Origin: Paramesorhizobium sp049065735
GTDB lineage: Bacteria > Pseudomonadota > Alphaproteobacteria > Rhizobiales > Rhizobiaceae
NCBI RefSeq assembly: GCF_049065735.1
Contig: NZ_JBAKHD010000003.1
Span: forward strand, 186,001-250,000
DNA: 64,000 nt
Direction of reading: 5' to 3'
A program made the translations under genes and the position numbers. Positions within the stretch are counted from its first letter, which is position 1; each line of letters starts with the position of its first letter. The notes below the pieces were generated by a model. That model had not been told where the DNA came from, did not search any database, and saw only the letters and a program-made list of their open reading frames with translations. Positions 1-8,836 of the stretch are shown piece by piece.

Positions 1-315
1 ATCAACCACACGCTCGATGCGATTTGCGAGATGTTCCCCATCTTCACCCGCATGAAGATGATGCGCTCCTGGGGCGGCATCGTCGATGTCACCCCCGACC
101 GCTCGCCTATTCTGGCCAAGACGCCGGTTCCCGGCCTTTACGTGAACTGCGGCTGGGGCACCGGGGGCTTCAAGGCAACGCCCGGTTCCGGCCACGTCTT
201 CGCCCACACCATCGCCCGCGACGAGCCGCATAAGATCAACGCGCCCTTCACGCTGGATCGTTTCCGCACCGGGCGGCTGATCGATGAAGCGGCAGCGGCG
301 GCCGTGGCGCATTGA
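1..315 (+). CDS. soxB: Sarcosine oxidase beta subunit, C-terminal part (cut by window start)
   Basis: The reading frame is open from base 1 and gives the last 104 residues of the flavoprotein subunit of heterotetrameric sarcosine oxidase, which oxidises sarcosine (N-methylglycine) to glycine and passes the methyl carbon to tetrahydrofolate. The visible end has the D-amino-acid-oxidase-fold C-terminus with the motif GWGTGGFKATPGSG, typical of SoxB, and ends DEAAAAAVAH. Order and strand with soxD, soxA and soxG downstream confirm the assignment. The start and FAD-binding N-terminus lie outside the window. Confidence 0.93.
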   Translation: MNHTLDAICEMFPIFTRMKMMRSWGGIVDVTPDRSPILAKTPVPGLYVNCGWGTGGFKATPGSGHVFAHTIARDEPHKINAPFTLDRFRTGRLIDEAAAAAVAH

Positions 316-350
316 GGGGGAATAAACTTTGATGGAATCGCTTGCGCTCA

Positions 351-508
351 CCCCCCTCTGCCCTGGCGGGCATCTCCCCCTCAAGGGGGGAGATTACGCC
401 TTCATGAACAACCGGCACCAATCGCCAACTTTGCAAAATGGAGGCGGAGAGAAGTGTCAGCCAATCTCCCCCCTTGAGGGGGAGATGTCCGGCAGGACAG
501 AGGGGGGT
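351..508. repeat. ~160 bp palindromic intergenic repeat, copy 1 (subtype I)
   Basis: It lies between soxB and soxD. The outer arms (CCCCCCTCTGCCCTGGCGGG and its near reverse complement) and inner arms (CTCCCCCTCAAGGGGGGAGA and its reverse complement) form a long imperfect hairpin around a ~65 bp core. Four further copies sit at 8644, 25793, 41025 and 44243. This copy shares the core type of the copies at 8644 and 41025. It sits inside the sox operon, so it would be transcribed and could attenuate or stabilise the message. Confidence 0.9.
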
Positions 509-561
509 TGCCTCGGGCCATCGTCTTCATTTCTGCGTGAAATGCTTCAGGAGCCCACCCC

Positions 562-918
562 ATGCTTCTAATCCACTGCCCCTACTGCGAGGAAGAGCGC
601 CCTGAACTCGAATTCCGCCATGCGGGCGAAGCCCATCTCGTGCGCTCCCCCGACATCGCCAATCAGGGCGAGCTGGAGTTCGAGGCCTATCTCTATCTGC
701 GCCAGAACCCCAAGGGCATCGCCATGGAGCGCTGGCGGCATATCCATGGCTGCGGGCGCTTCTTCAATGCCGTCAGAGACACGGTGAGCGACCGCATCTT
801 CACCACCTACAAGGCGGGCGAGCCGATGCCTGACATCGATAAGGTGCTGGCCGACGCTGAACACACTGCCCCCTCCGGAAAACCGCTCCCGGCTCACACC
901 CGCAAAGCAGGGACCTGA
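562..918 (+). CDS. soxD: Sarcosine oxidase delta subunit
   Basis: 118 residues, within the normal size for the small zinc-binding delta subunit of heterotetrameric sarcosine oxidase. The N-terminus carries CPYC (Cys6, Cys9), followed by a histidine and a later Cys in the HGCGRFF motif, the expected zinc ligands. The centre (LYLRQNPKG...ERWRHIHGCGRFFNAVRDT) is the SoxD signature. The start has AGGAG 8 bases upstream. The stop is 5 bases before soxA, so the two are cotranscribed. The subunit is structural and contacts the alpha subunit. Confidence 0.95.
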   Translation: MLLIHCPYCEEERPELEFRHAGEAHLVRSPDIANQGELEFEAYLYLRQNPKGIAMERWRHIHGCGRFFNAVRDTVSDRIFTTYKAGEPMPDIDKVLADAEHTAPSGKPLPAHTRKAGT

Positions 919-923
919 AACAC

Positions 924-3900
924 ATGTCTTTCGCTTCGAAATCAGGCAGCAACCGTATCCCCGGCGCGGGCCGCTTGACCCCCGCCAGGACCGTTCGCTT
1001 TACCTTTGACGGCCAGCATTTCACCGGGCTCGAAGGCGACACGCTCGCCTCGGCGCTTCTGGCCAATGGCGTGCATCTGGTCGGACGCTCGTTCAAATAT
1101 CACCGCCCGCGCGGCATTCTTTCGGCGGGCAGCGAGGAGCCGAATGCGCTCGTCGGTATCGAGCGCGACGCCACCCGCCGCCAGCCGAATGTCCGCGCCA
1201 CGGTGCAGGAGGTCTATGACGGCCTCAAAGCCGTGTCGCAGAACCGCTGGCCGTCGCTCGGTTTCGATATCGGCGCGATCAACGATCTCGCCTCGCCGCT
1301 CTTTTCCGCCGGCTTCTATTACAAGACCTTCATGTGGCCGCGCATAGCGTGGAAGCGCCTCTACGAGCCGCTCATCCGCAACGCCGCCGGCCTTGGTGTC
1401 GCGCCCGATGAGACCGACCCCGATCACTACGCCAACCGCTACGCCCATTGCGACGTGCTGGTGGTGGGCGGAGGCGTGGCCGGTCTTGCGGCAGCGCTGG
1501 CAGCGGCGGAAACGGGCGCGCGCGTCATTCTCTGCGACGAGCAGGCGGAAATGGGCGGCGCGCTCCGGCACGAAACCGATGTCCAAATCGAAGGCCAGCC
1601 GGGCTGGGACTGGGCGCAGGCGACCACCCGCAAGCTGGCGGCGATGGATAATGTCCGCGTGCTCACCCGCACCACCGCCTTCGGCTATTACGCCCAGAAT
1701 TTCGTCGGCCTTGTCGAGCGCATCACCGAGCATATGGCGCGCCCCGCATCGGACCTGCCGCGCGAACGGCTCTGGCAGGTACGCGCCAAGCGCGTCATCC
1801 TCGCCACAGGGGCCATTGAGCGCCACATGGTCTTCGCCAATAACGACCGTCCAGGCATCATGCTGGCGGGCGCGGCGCGGACCTATCTGAACCATTACGG
1901 CGTCGCCATCGGGCGCAAGGTCGGCGTCTACACGGCCCATGATTCCGCCTATCTCGCGGCCATGGACATGAAGCGCGCGGGCATTCATATTCCTGTTATC
2001 ATCGATCTGCGCGACGCGCCCTCGCCCGAGCTTGTCCGGCAGGCGCGTGAGCTTGGCATCGAGGTGCTGGCCGGCCATGCGGTGCAGAAGGTGGGCGGCA
2101 CGCGCCGCGTTTCCTCCATGACCGTCATGCCGCGTACCGGCGGCAGCACGCGCTCGATCGCCGTCGATGCGCTCATCACTTCCGCCGGCTGGACGCCCTC
2201 TGTCCACCTCTTCTCCCAATCGCGCGGCAAGCTCAGATGGGACAAGGAGAACGAGCGCTTCCTGCCCGATGTTTACGCGCAGAACGCCACCTCGGTCGGC
2301 GCCTGCAACGGCACGGACGGCTTGCAGCAAACGATTGACGAGGCGCTGGCCGCTGGCGAGCGCATGGCCCGTGAGGCTGGCTTTACGTCGAAGGCGAAAG
2401 CCGCGCAGCTCACCGTAACCGGCGGCACGGACTGGACCGGCGGCATGATCGGCGCTGCTCCCGGCGCGGGGCATGACACGACGGTCAAGGCCTTCATCGA
2501 TTTCCAGAACGACGTCACCGCCAAGGATATCAGGCAGGCGGTGCGCGAGGGCATGCACTCCATCGAGCATGTCAAGCGCTTCACCACCAATGGCATGGCG
2601 ACCGACCAGGGCAAGACGTCGAATTTGCACGGCCTCGCCATCGCTGCAGAGATGCTGAACCGCGACATTCCGGAAGTCGGGCTCACCACCTTCCGCCCGC
2701 CCTATACCCCCGTCACCTTCGGCGCGATCGTCAACCACGCGCGGCATGAGCTCTTCGACCCCACCCGCCGCACGCCGATCCATGCGTGGCATGAGGCGCA
2801 TGGCGCTGTGTTCGAGGATGTCGGCCAGTGGAAGCGCGCATGGTACTATCCGCGCCCCGGCGAGGACATGCAGCAAGCGGTCAACCGCGAATGCGTGGCG
2901 GTGCGGAACGCGGCGGGCATTTTCGACGCCTCGACCCTCGGCAAGATCGAAGTGGTCGGCCCGGACGCGGCGAAGTTTCTGGAACTGCTCTATACCAACC
3001 CATGGGAGAAGCTGGGCGTCGGGCGCCTGCGCTATGGCGTGATGCTGCGCGAGGACGGTTTCATCTATGATGACGGCGTGGTCGGCAGGCTCGCGGGAGA
3101 CCGCTTCCATGTGACCACCACCACCGGCGGTGCGCCGCGCGTCATGCATCATATGGAGGACTATCTCCAGACCGAATTCCCGCATCTCGATGTCTGGCTC
3201 ACCTCCACGACGGAGCAATGGGCTGTTATCGCCGTGCAGGGGCCGAAGGCGCGGGACATCATTGCGCCGCTGGTCGAAGGCATCGATTTATCGACGGAAA
3301 GCTTCCCGCATATGAGCGTGCGCGAGGGAAAAATCTGCGGCGTGCCGACCCGGCTGTTCCGCATGTCCTTCACCGGCGAGATGGGCTACGAGATCAATGT
3401 CCCCGCCGATTACGGCAAGGCGGTCTGGGAAGCGATCTGGGAGAGCGGCAAGCCGCACGGCCTCACGCCCTACGGCACCGAGACCATGCATGTGCTACGC
3501 GCCGAAAAGGGCTATATCATCGTCGGCCAGGATACGGACGGCACCGTTACGCCTGATGATGCCGGGCTTGGCTGGGCCATTGGCAAGAACAAGCCGGACT
3601 TCGTCGGCATTCGCGGGTTGAGGCGGCCCGACCTCACTGCCGAAGGCCGCAAGCAGCTTGTCGGCCTCAAGACGCGCGATCCGAAGATCGTTCTGGAAGA
3701 AGGCGCGCAGATCGTCGCCGATCCGAAACAGGCGATTCCCATGACCATGATCGGCCACGTCACCTCCTCCTACTGGTCGCAGAATTGCGGCCGGTCAATC
3801 GCGCTCGCCCTCGTCGCTGGCGGCGTGAAGCGCATGGGTGAAACGCTCTATGTGCCGATGCCCGATGGCGTGATCGAAGTCGAGGTTACAAGCACCATAT

Positions 3901-3935
3901 TCATCGATGAAAAGGGGGAACGCCTCCATGGTTAA
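924..3935 (+). CDS. soxA: Sarcosine oxidase alpha subunit
   Basis: 1003 residues, the usual length of the alpha subunit. Residues about 14-105 form a ferredoxin-like domain without iron-sulfur cysteines. A Rossmann NAD-binding motif (VVGGGVAGLAAALAAAETGA) begins near residue 178 within a pyridine-nucleotide oxidoreductase domain. The last ~380 residues are a GcvT-like aminomethyl/folate-binding domain with GEMGYEINVPADYG and GTETMHVLRAEKGY. The subunit channels the iminium product to tetrahydrofolate, giving 5,10-methylene-THF. It lies 5 bases after soxD with an AGGGA ribosome site, and its end overlaps soxG by 8 bases. Confidence 0.97.
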   Translation: MSFASKSGSNRIPGAGRLTPARTVRFTFDGQHFTGLEGDTLASALLANGVHLVGRSFKYHRPRGILSAGSEEPNALVGIERDATRRQPNVRATVQEVYDGLKAVSQNRWPSLGFDIGAINDLASPLFSAGFYYKTFMWPRIAWKRLYEPLIRNAAGLGVAPDETDPDHYANRYAHCDVLVVGGGVAGLAAALAAAETGARVILCDEQAEMGGALRHETDVQIEGQPGWDWAQATTRKLAAMDNVRVLTRTTAFGYYAQNFVGLVERITEHMARPASDLPRERLWQVRAKRVILATGAIERHMVFANNDRPGIMLAGAARTYLNHYGVAIGRKVGVYTAHDSAYLAAMDMKRAGIHIPVIIDLRDAPSPELVRQARELGIEVLAGHAVQKVGGTRRVSSMTVMPRTGGSTRSIAVDALITSAGWTPSVHLFSQSRGKLRWDKENERFLPDVYAQNATSVGACNGTDGLQQTIDEALAAGERMAREAGFTSKAKAAQLTVTGGTDWTGGMIGAAPGAGHDTTVKAFIDFQNDVTAKDIRQAVREGMHSIEHVKRFTTNGMATDQGKTSNLHGLAIAAEMLNRDIPEVGLTTFRPPYTPVTFGAIVNHARHELFDPTRRTPIHAWHEAHGAVFEDVGQWKRAWYYPRPGEDMQQAVNRECVAVRNAAGIFDASTLGKIEVVGPDAAKFLELLYTNPWEKLGVGRLRYGVMLREDGFIYDDGVVGRLAGDRFHVTTTTGGAPRVMHHMEDYLQTEFPHLDVWLTSTTEQWAVIAVQGPKARDIIAPLVEGIDLSTESFPHMSVREGKICGVPTRLFRMSFTGEMGYEINVPADYGKAVWEAIWESGKPHGLTPYGTETMHVLRAEKGYIIVGQDTDGTVTPDDAGLGWAIGKNKPDFVGIRGLRRPDLTAEGRKQLVGLKTRDPKIVLEEGAQIVADPKQAIPMTMIGHVTSSYWSQNCGRSIALALVAGGVKRMGETLYVPMPDGVIEVEVTSTIFIDEKGERLHG

Positions 3936-4491
3936 ACCCGCAATATCCCCCTCCACCCCCCGCAATATACCCCTTAAGGGCCGTCATGGGGGTACTGGTC
4001 TCGTCTCGATCCTCCCCGCCGAACCGGCGTTCCGTATATCCTTGCGCGCCCGTACCGACGCGGTGGATGCGCTTTCCATGGCGCTAGGCGTCGAGCTTCC
4101 GACGAAGCCGAAAACAACCGTAACGGCGGGTACGCGCTCGGCTCTTTGGCTCGGCCCGGATGAATGGCTGGTGATAGATACCGGCAGCAACGACCCCGCC
4201 GCCGATCTGGCTAGGACAAATATCCTACATTCCGCCGTGGACATATCCCACCGTAACACCGCCATCCTCGTCTCCGGCCCCGCCGCCGAGGCAACGATCA
4301 ATGCCGGCTGCCCGCAGGATCTGTCCCTCGCCGCCTTCCCCGTCGGCGCGGTCTCCCGCACGGTGCTTGGCAAGATCGAAATCGTGCTCTGGCGCACCGG
4401 CGAGGACGCGTTTCGGATCGAGTGCTGGCGGTCGTTTTCAGACTATGCCTTCACCTTCCTGAGCGAGGCGGCGAAGGGCGCAGCAGTCTGA
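3928..4491 (+). CDS. soxG: Sarcosine oxidase gamma subunit
   Basis: 187 residues from the ATG that overlaps the soxA stop (ATGGTTAA). AAGGGGGAA lies 7 bases before it, so this start is preferred over an in-frame ATG 21 bases upstream. The core motif TRSALWLGPDEWLVID and the later DISHRNTAILVSGP match SoxG/GcvT-like gamma subunits of tetrameric sarcosine oxidase. Last gene of the operon; translational coupling with soxA is likely. A less variable partner than the large subunits, so assignment rests mainly on the LGPDEWL motif and position. Confidence 0.93.
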   Translation: MVKPAISPSTPRNIPLKGRHGGTGLVSILPAEPAFRISLRARTDAVDALSMALGVELPTKPKTTVTAGTRSALWLGPDEWLVIDTGSNDPAADLARTNILHSAVDISHRNTAILVSGPAAEATINAGCPQDLSLAAFPVGAVSRTVLGKIEIVLWRTGEDAFRIECWRSFSDYAFTFLSEAAKGAAV

Positions 4492-4586
4492 TTATTTCCC
4501 TTCGGCCATAAAAAGCCCTAAGTGATGCCTCAATCGCGGGTGCAAACGCGCCCCCGCGCCACATTTCTCATGCTATAAACAGCGTA

Positions 4587-5792
4587 ATGACCGTCAAAAA
4601 GCGCCTTGTCCTGAACTTCACCGGCTATGAGGGCCTCCATCCCGGCGCCGTGCGTGGCCGCCACATGCAGGCGCTCGCCGATTTCGACAAGCTATGGCAT
4701 GTCCGCACCAAGGCCTCGGCGATGAAAGCCGAAGAGGCCGGCTGTGGCGTTATGGACGTGACGGCTGAAGGGGCGGACTGGGAAACGCAAGTCGAGTTCT
4801 GCCAGCTCGGCACCGCCGATATCTTCGACGATTATGCCCGCCGCTCCACCCTCGCCCGCCTCGCCACGGGCATGCGCGCCTTCCTCAATATTCTCTTCAC
4901 CGGCACGCTCTGGCGCTATGCCATGACGAGCTGGCGCTTTGTCGTGTTCTTCCTCTGGCCGTTCGGGCTGACACTGGCGATCCTCGCCCTGGCCGCGCTC
5001 ATCGCCGCCCTGCCCGCCATTCTGAGCCTTAACGCTTTGAATTTCCTTTGGTCGCTGCCGCTGGGGGTCACTGCCGGAGCGGCGCTCGTACGCTGGCCGG
5101 GGCGTAAATTCTTTCTCTCCTATCTGCTGGACGATTGGTCCGCCGCCTATGACCGCATCTATGCCACCAATCCGAAGCTCAACGCCCGCCGCCAGGAATT
5201 CGCCGGCCTCGTGGCCCGCAAGCTGCGCGAGACCGATGCCGATGAAGTAATCATCGTCGGCCATAGCCTCGGCACGGTTCCCGCCGTCGAAGCCATCGCC
5301 GACATCGCCCGCGACAACCCTAAACTGTTGAAAAAACAGCCGGTTTCCCTGCTCTCCATCGGCTCCTGCCTGCTGATGATCGCCTTCCACCCCAAGGCAA
5401 AATCACTGCGCAAGGATATCCGCCTGGTCATTCAGGAGACGCCGGTTCTCTGGGCGGAATTCCAGGCGCTGACCGATATCATCCATTTCTATGACTCCGA
5501 CCCGGCGGCGGCGCTGAAGATCGCCCCGGTGAACCCGCCCGTCATCTCGCATATCCGCTTCAAGCATGTGCACAGCGAAAGCCGCTACAAGCGCGCCAAG
5601 GGCAATTTCTTCAAGATGCACCTGCTCTTCCTGAAGGGCGCGCAAAAGCGCAATGCCTACGATATCGGCATGTTCCTGCACGGGCCTTTCGCCCTGCGTG
5701 AACTCGTCACCCGCTATAAAGGCAAGCCCGCTCCGCTCGATGGAGAAGGTCGGCTCGGCAATTCGCCTCTCCCGCGGGAAGCGGCTGCATAA
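4587..5792 (+). CDS. Membrane-anchored alpha/beta-hydrolase-like protein of unknown role
   Basis: 401 residues. The N-terminal ~110 residues are soluble and open with KRLVLNFTGYEGLHPGAVRG. Two strongly hydrophobic segments occupy about residues 112-150 and 153-167. The C-terminal part carries VIIVGHSLGTVPAVEAI with the nucleophile elbow GHSLG (Ser near 227), so a serine hydrolase fold is probable; a later ...HFYDSDP... could hold the acid. No family name is certain and no substrate can be inferred. It is followed by convergent genes and stands alone 95 bases after soxG. Function unknown. Confidence 0.8.
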   Translation: MTVKKRLVLNFTGYEGLHPGAVRGRHMQALADFDKLWHVRTKASAMKAEEAGCGVMDVTAEGADWETQVEFCQLGTADIFDDYARRSTLARLATGMRAFLNILFTGTLWRYAMTSWRFVVFFLWPFGLTLAILALAALIAALPAILSLNALNFLWSLPLGVTAGAALVRWPGRKFFLSYLLDDWSAAYDRIYATNPKLNARRQEFAGLVARKLRETDADEVIIVGHSLGTVPAVEAIADIARDNPKLLKKQPVSLLSIGSCLLMIAFHPKAKSLRKDIRLVIQETPVLWAEFQALTDIIHFYDSDPAAALKIAPVNPPVISHIRFKHVHSESRYKRAKGNFFKMHLLFLKGAQKRNAYDIGMFLHGPFALRELVTRYKGKPAPLDGEGRLGNSPLPREAAA

Positions 5793-5808
5793 TAGCGAGA
5801 GGATCCCC

Positions 5809-6285
5809 CTACCCCTCGGCCATCTCCACCACGGCGATTGTCAGCCAGGTCGCCGTCAGCGCCGGTTTCAGCGAGTTCTCGACCTCCAGCGTCACCTCGT
5901 AATGGTTGACCACCCGGCCCGAGGGGCGGATGTCCGCGTCCGCCAGCTTGAACCGCGCGCGCACCCGCGCGCCGCTCTTGACCGGGGCCATGAAGCGCAC
6001 CTTGTCGAAACCGTAATTGATCCCCATCGTTGCGCCCTTGATCATCGGCAGCGCCTCGAAAGCCAGCGTGGATAAGAGCGAGAGCGTGAGAAAGCCATGC
6101 GCGATGGTGCCGCCGAACGGCGTTTCCTTCGCCGCCCGTTCCGGGTCCACATGGATGAACTGATGATCGTCAGTCGCATCGGCAAATTTGTCGATCATCT
6201 CCTGGGTAACCACCCGCCATTCGGAGCAGCCGATCTCCGTGCCCACTGCTTCCCGTAACTGGTCGAGCGTAATTGCTTCTTTCAT
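5809..6285 (-). CDS. MaoC-family (R)-specific enoyl-CoA hydratase/dehydratase
   Basis: 158 residues, a single hot-dog domain. The motif ATDDHQFIHVDPERA (around residues 36-50) holds the catalytic Asp and His of MaoC/PhaJ hydratases, followed by GTIAHGFLTLSLLS, the second conserved stretch. Such enzymes hydrate trans-2-enoyl-CoA to (R)-3-hydroxyacyl-CoA; short single-domain members in Rhizobiales are usually of unknown physiological substrate. It ends 16 bases from the convergent hydrolase gene and has no clear operon partner. Confidence 0.9.
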   Translation of the reverse strand: MKEAITLDQLREAVGTEIGCSEWRVVTQEMIDKFADATDDHQFIHVDPERAAKETPFGGTIAHGFLTLSLLSTLAFEALPMIKGATMGINYGFDKVRFMAPVKSGARVRARFKLADADIRPSGRVVNHYEVTLEVENSLKPALTATWLTIAVVEMAEG

Positions 6286-6414
6286 ATCCCGCCGCTTCTC
6301 TCGTGGAGGGAGCCTAAGCTCCTGATTTGCTTCTTAAACGCTGTTTACCAATTTGGGATGACATGACAAACCGCAGCGGTTGATAACCTGAAAAAGCCAC
6401 GTGACTGTGGCAAT

Positions 6415-7083
6415 TCAGCCAAGAATGTAACCCGATATTTCTTCCCAACTTGAATAAACGGCGGCAGCGCCCTTTTCCGCCAGCCTTTCCGCATGGCCTG
6501 CATAGCTGTGGCCACCGCCGGTATAGCCGATGGCCGTCATGCCCGCCGCCACCGCGCCTTCGATGCCATAGGGAGAATCCTCTATGACGACGCAGCGGCC
6601 GGGATCCGCCCCCATCTTGTCGGCAGCATAGAGAAACAGGTCCGGCGCAGGTTTGCCGCGCTTCACCATCGAGGACGAATAGATCGCATCGCCGAAAAAC
6701 CCGCGCAACCGCGTGACGCCGAGACTGAACTCGATCCGCTCCATGGAGGAAGACGAGGCAACGCAGCGCGGGATTTGCAGCCTTTTCAGAAAATGGGCAA
6801 TGCCCGCGGTCGGCTGCAGCGATTCGGCAAAAAGCGACCGCGTCTCCGGCCACAGATTGGCCTCCGCCGCCTGCGGGAGATGATGCCCGGTGAGCTTGGC
6901 GATCAGGAGAATGATATCGGCCTGCTTCATGCCGACGCCATGCGCCACTGTGCCCTGCGGGATCGGCATTCCTTCCTTTGCATAGACATTGTGATAGGCA
7001 AGAGCGGCGAGCGGTTCGCTATCCACCAGCACCCCGTCGCAATCGAAAATCACCAGGTCGAAAGGATTGAGCCCGCTTTTCAT
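6415..7083 (-). CDS. HAD-superfamily (subfamily IA) sugar-phosphatase-like hydrolase
   Basis: 222 residues. All HAD motifs are present: DCDGVLVDSE (nucleophile Asp14, acid Asp16), SSSMERI as motif II, KRGKPAPDLFL as motif III lysine, and VIEDSPYGIEGA as motif IV. The alpha-helical cap between residues about 20 and 90 places it with beta-phosphoglucomutase/2-deoxyglucose-6-phosphatase-type enzymes acting on small phosphosugars. It is transcribed divergently from the COG4091-Aco operon across a 210 bp gap, so a shared pathway or regulator is possible but unproven. Confidence 0.88.
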   Translation of the reverse strand: MKSGLNPFDLVIFDCDGVLVDSEPLAALAYHNVYAKEGMPIPQGTVAHGVGMKQADIILLIAKLTGHHLPQAAEANLWPETRSLFAESLQPTAGIAHFLKRLQIPRCVASSSSMERIEFSLGVTRLRGFFGDAIYSSSMVKRGKPAPDLFLYAADKMGADPGRCVVIEDSPYGIEGAVAAGMTAIGYTGGGHSYAGHAERLAEKGAAAVYSSWEEISGYILG

Positions 7084-7191
7084 TCATCTGTCCCTAACAT
7101 CGCATAATCTGGCGCACGAAACCGCTTCGCATTTTTCGGCCTCCTGCTCCAGATGAAATCTTCGTAACGCCTCGCCGCATTGCACATAGGT

Positions 7192-7217
7192 ATTGACAAG
7201 GATACAAATGTTCAATA
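7192..7217. promoter_or_regulatory. Candidate operator (inverted repeat) before the COG4091-Aco operon
   Basis: TATTGA at 7192-7197 and TCAATA at 7212-7217 form perfect 6-base inverted arms, 14 bases apart, 77 bases before the start of the downstream oxidoreductase gene. The left arm overlaps a TTGACA hexamer (7194-7199) that would suit a -35 box, so a bound repressor could block transcription. No regulator gene adjoins it. A chance AT-rich palindrome cannot be excluded. Confidence 0.4.
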
Positions 7218-7293
7218 GGCATTATATCAACAAGGGGCATTCGCCCCGCATAAGAATCGGGCGCTTCATCGGCGCATCGAGGAGGAACCTTCA

Positions 7294-8619
7294 ATGGCAA
7301 CCAATGTGAGTTTGACCGGTCTTGCGCGTGACATGCAGGCGCGGGCAGATAGCGGCCGGCCGATCCGTATCGGCCTGATCGGCGCCGGCGAGATGGGAAC
7401 GGACATCGTCTCCCGCGTCGCGCATATGCCCGGCATCGAAGTCGGCGCGATTTCGGAACTGCGCGTCCCCAATGCCGTCAAGGCCGTCGATATCGCCTAT
7501 CAGGAGACGGGCCATGCGAAGGAAGTCGCTACTGCCTCGGACCTGACAAGCGCGATGGAAGCCGGCCGGATCGCCGTCACCGACAATGCCGATCTCATCT
7601 TGGAAAATGGCCTGATCGACGTGGTGATCGACGCCACCGGCGTTCCCGCCGTCGGTGCGGAAATCGGCCTTCGCGCCATGGAGCATGGCAAGCATCTCGT
7701 GATGATGAATGTCGAAGCGGATGTGACCATCGGCGCTTACCTCAAAAGCGAGGCCGACCGGTTGGGCGTCACCTATTCGCTGGGCGCCGGCGACGAGCCT
7801 TCCGCCTGCATGGAGTTGATCGAATTCGTCACCGCGATGGGCCACCCCATCGTCGCCGCCGGCAAGGGCAAGAACAATCCGCTCAATATCGACGCCATCC
7901 CTGACGACTATGCCGAGGAAGCCGCCCGCCGCAACATGAATGTGCGCATGCTGGTGGAGTTCGTGGACGGCTCCAAGACCATGGTGGAGATGGCGGCCAT
8001 CGCCAACGCCACCGGCCTTGTGCCCGACAAGCCGGGCATGCATGGCCCCATGGCAACGGTAGGCGAACTCAACAAGACGCTGATCCCGGAAAAGGACGGC
8101 GGTGTGCTGTCGAAGGTGGGCGTCGTTGACTACTCCATCGGCAAGGGCGTCGCCCCCGGCGTCTTTGTCGTCGCCGAAATGTCGCATCCGCGCATTCGCG
8201 AGCGCATGGAAGATCTGAAGATGGGCCACGGCCCCTACTTCACCTTCCACCGGCCCTATCACCTGACCTCGCTGGAAGTGCCCCTCACCTGCGCCCGCGT
8301 CGTGCTCTACGGCAAACCCGACATGGTGCCGCTGGCAAAGCCTGTCGCCGAGGTCTGCGCCGTCGCCAAGAAAGACCTGCAGCCAGGCGACAGGCTCGAC
8401 GCCATCGGCGAATACACCTACCGCGCCTGGATCATGACCACGCCGGAAGCGCGCGCCGCCAACGCCATCCCATGTGGATTGCTGGAACGGGGTACGGTCA
8501 CGGCGCCGATCCGGAAGGGTGAATTGATCACTTACGCGAATGCCGCCGTCGAGCCGGGATCGAAGATCGCCGAGCTCAGGGCGAGGCAGGATCGGCTGGT
8601 GTATGGGGTGATTGATTGA
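7294..8619 (+). CDS. DXR-like (DRL)/COG4091 NAD(P)-dependent oxidoreductase with SAF domain
   Basis: 441 residues. An N-terminal Rossmann motif, IGLIGAGEMGTDIVSRVAHM (about residues 27-46), starts a homoserine-dehydrogenase-like domain (ENGLIDVVIDATGVPAVGA, then SLGAGDEPSACMELIEFV). The C-terminal ~90 residues resemble a SAF domain. This layout is COG4091, the family of the Brucella DXR-like enzyme (DRL), which converts 1-deoxy-D-xylulose 5-phosphate to methylerythritol 4-phosphate. The family is heterogeneous, so a different reductoisomerase or oxidoreductase role is equally possible. GAGGAGG lies 13-14 bases upstream of the ATG. It is first in a row with E1 alpha, E1 beta and acoC, which suggests a catabolic rather than a purely isoprenoid role. 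Confidence 0.85.
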   Translation: MATNVSLTGLARDMQARADSGRPIRIGLIGAGEMGTDIVSRVAHMPGIEVGAISELRVPNAVKAVDIAYQETGHAKEVATASDLTSAMEAGRIAVTDNADLILENGLIDVVIDATGVPAVGAEIGLRAMEHGKHLVMMNVEADVTIGAYLKSEADRLGVTYSLGAGDEPSACMELIEFVTAMGHPIVAAGKGKNNPLNIDAIPDDYAEEAARRNMNVRMLVEFVDGSKTMVEMAAIANATGLVPDKPGMHGPMATVGELNKTLIPEKDGGVLSKVGVVDYSIGKGVAPGVFVVAEMSHPRIRERMEDLKMGHGPYFTFHRPYHLTSLEVPLTCARVVLYGKPDMVPLAKPVAEVCAVAKKDLQPGDRLDAIGEYTYRAWIMTTPEARAANAIPCGLLERGTVTAPIRKGELITYANAAVEPGSKIAELRARQDRLVYGVID

Positions 8620-8643
8620 ATTGAAAATGTCGGCGGGACAGTA

Positions 8644-8800
8644 CCCCCCTCTGTCCTGCCGGACATCTCCCCCTCAAGGGGGGAGATTACGCCTTCATTG
8701 ACGCTCGGCACCAACCGCAAACGTCGCAGAATGTAGGCGGAGCGTCGTGTCAGCCAATTTCCCCCCTTGAGGGGGAGATGGTCGGCAGACCAGAGGGGGG
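8644..8800. repeat. ~160 bp palindromic intergenic repeat, copy 2 (subtype I)
   Basis: Same arms and core type as the copy at 351. It fills almost the whole gap between the COG4091 gene and E1 alpha and ends 36 bases before the chosen E1 alpha start. A stem of this size inside an operon could separate expression of the first gene from the dehydrogenase genes. One arm has changed together with its partner (GGTCGGCAGACC in place of GCCCGGCAGGGC), though the left arm is only partly compensating. Confidence 0.9.
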
Positions 8801-8836
8801 TTGCCTCGCGATTCCGTTGAACTGGGAATGCTCCAA

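Noticed and set aside
942..3218. A 758-codon open frame on the minus strand inside soxA
   Set aside because: Exact antisense of a clear sox subunit, with no recognisable domain and composition typical of a GC-rich mirror frame.
3948..3997. Repeat insertion in the soxG N-terminus
   Set aside because: C-rich stretch with weak inverted character, but its arms do not match the repeat families of the window and the residues fit normal SoxG.
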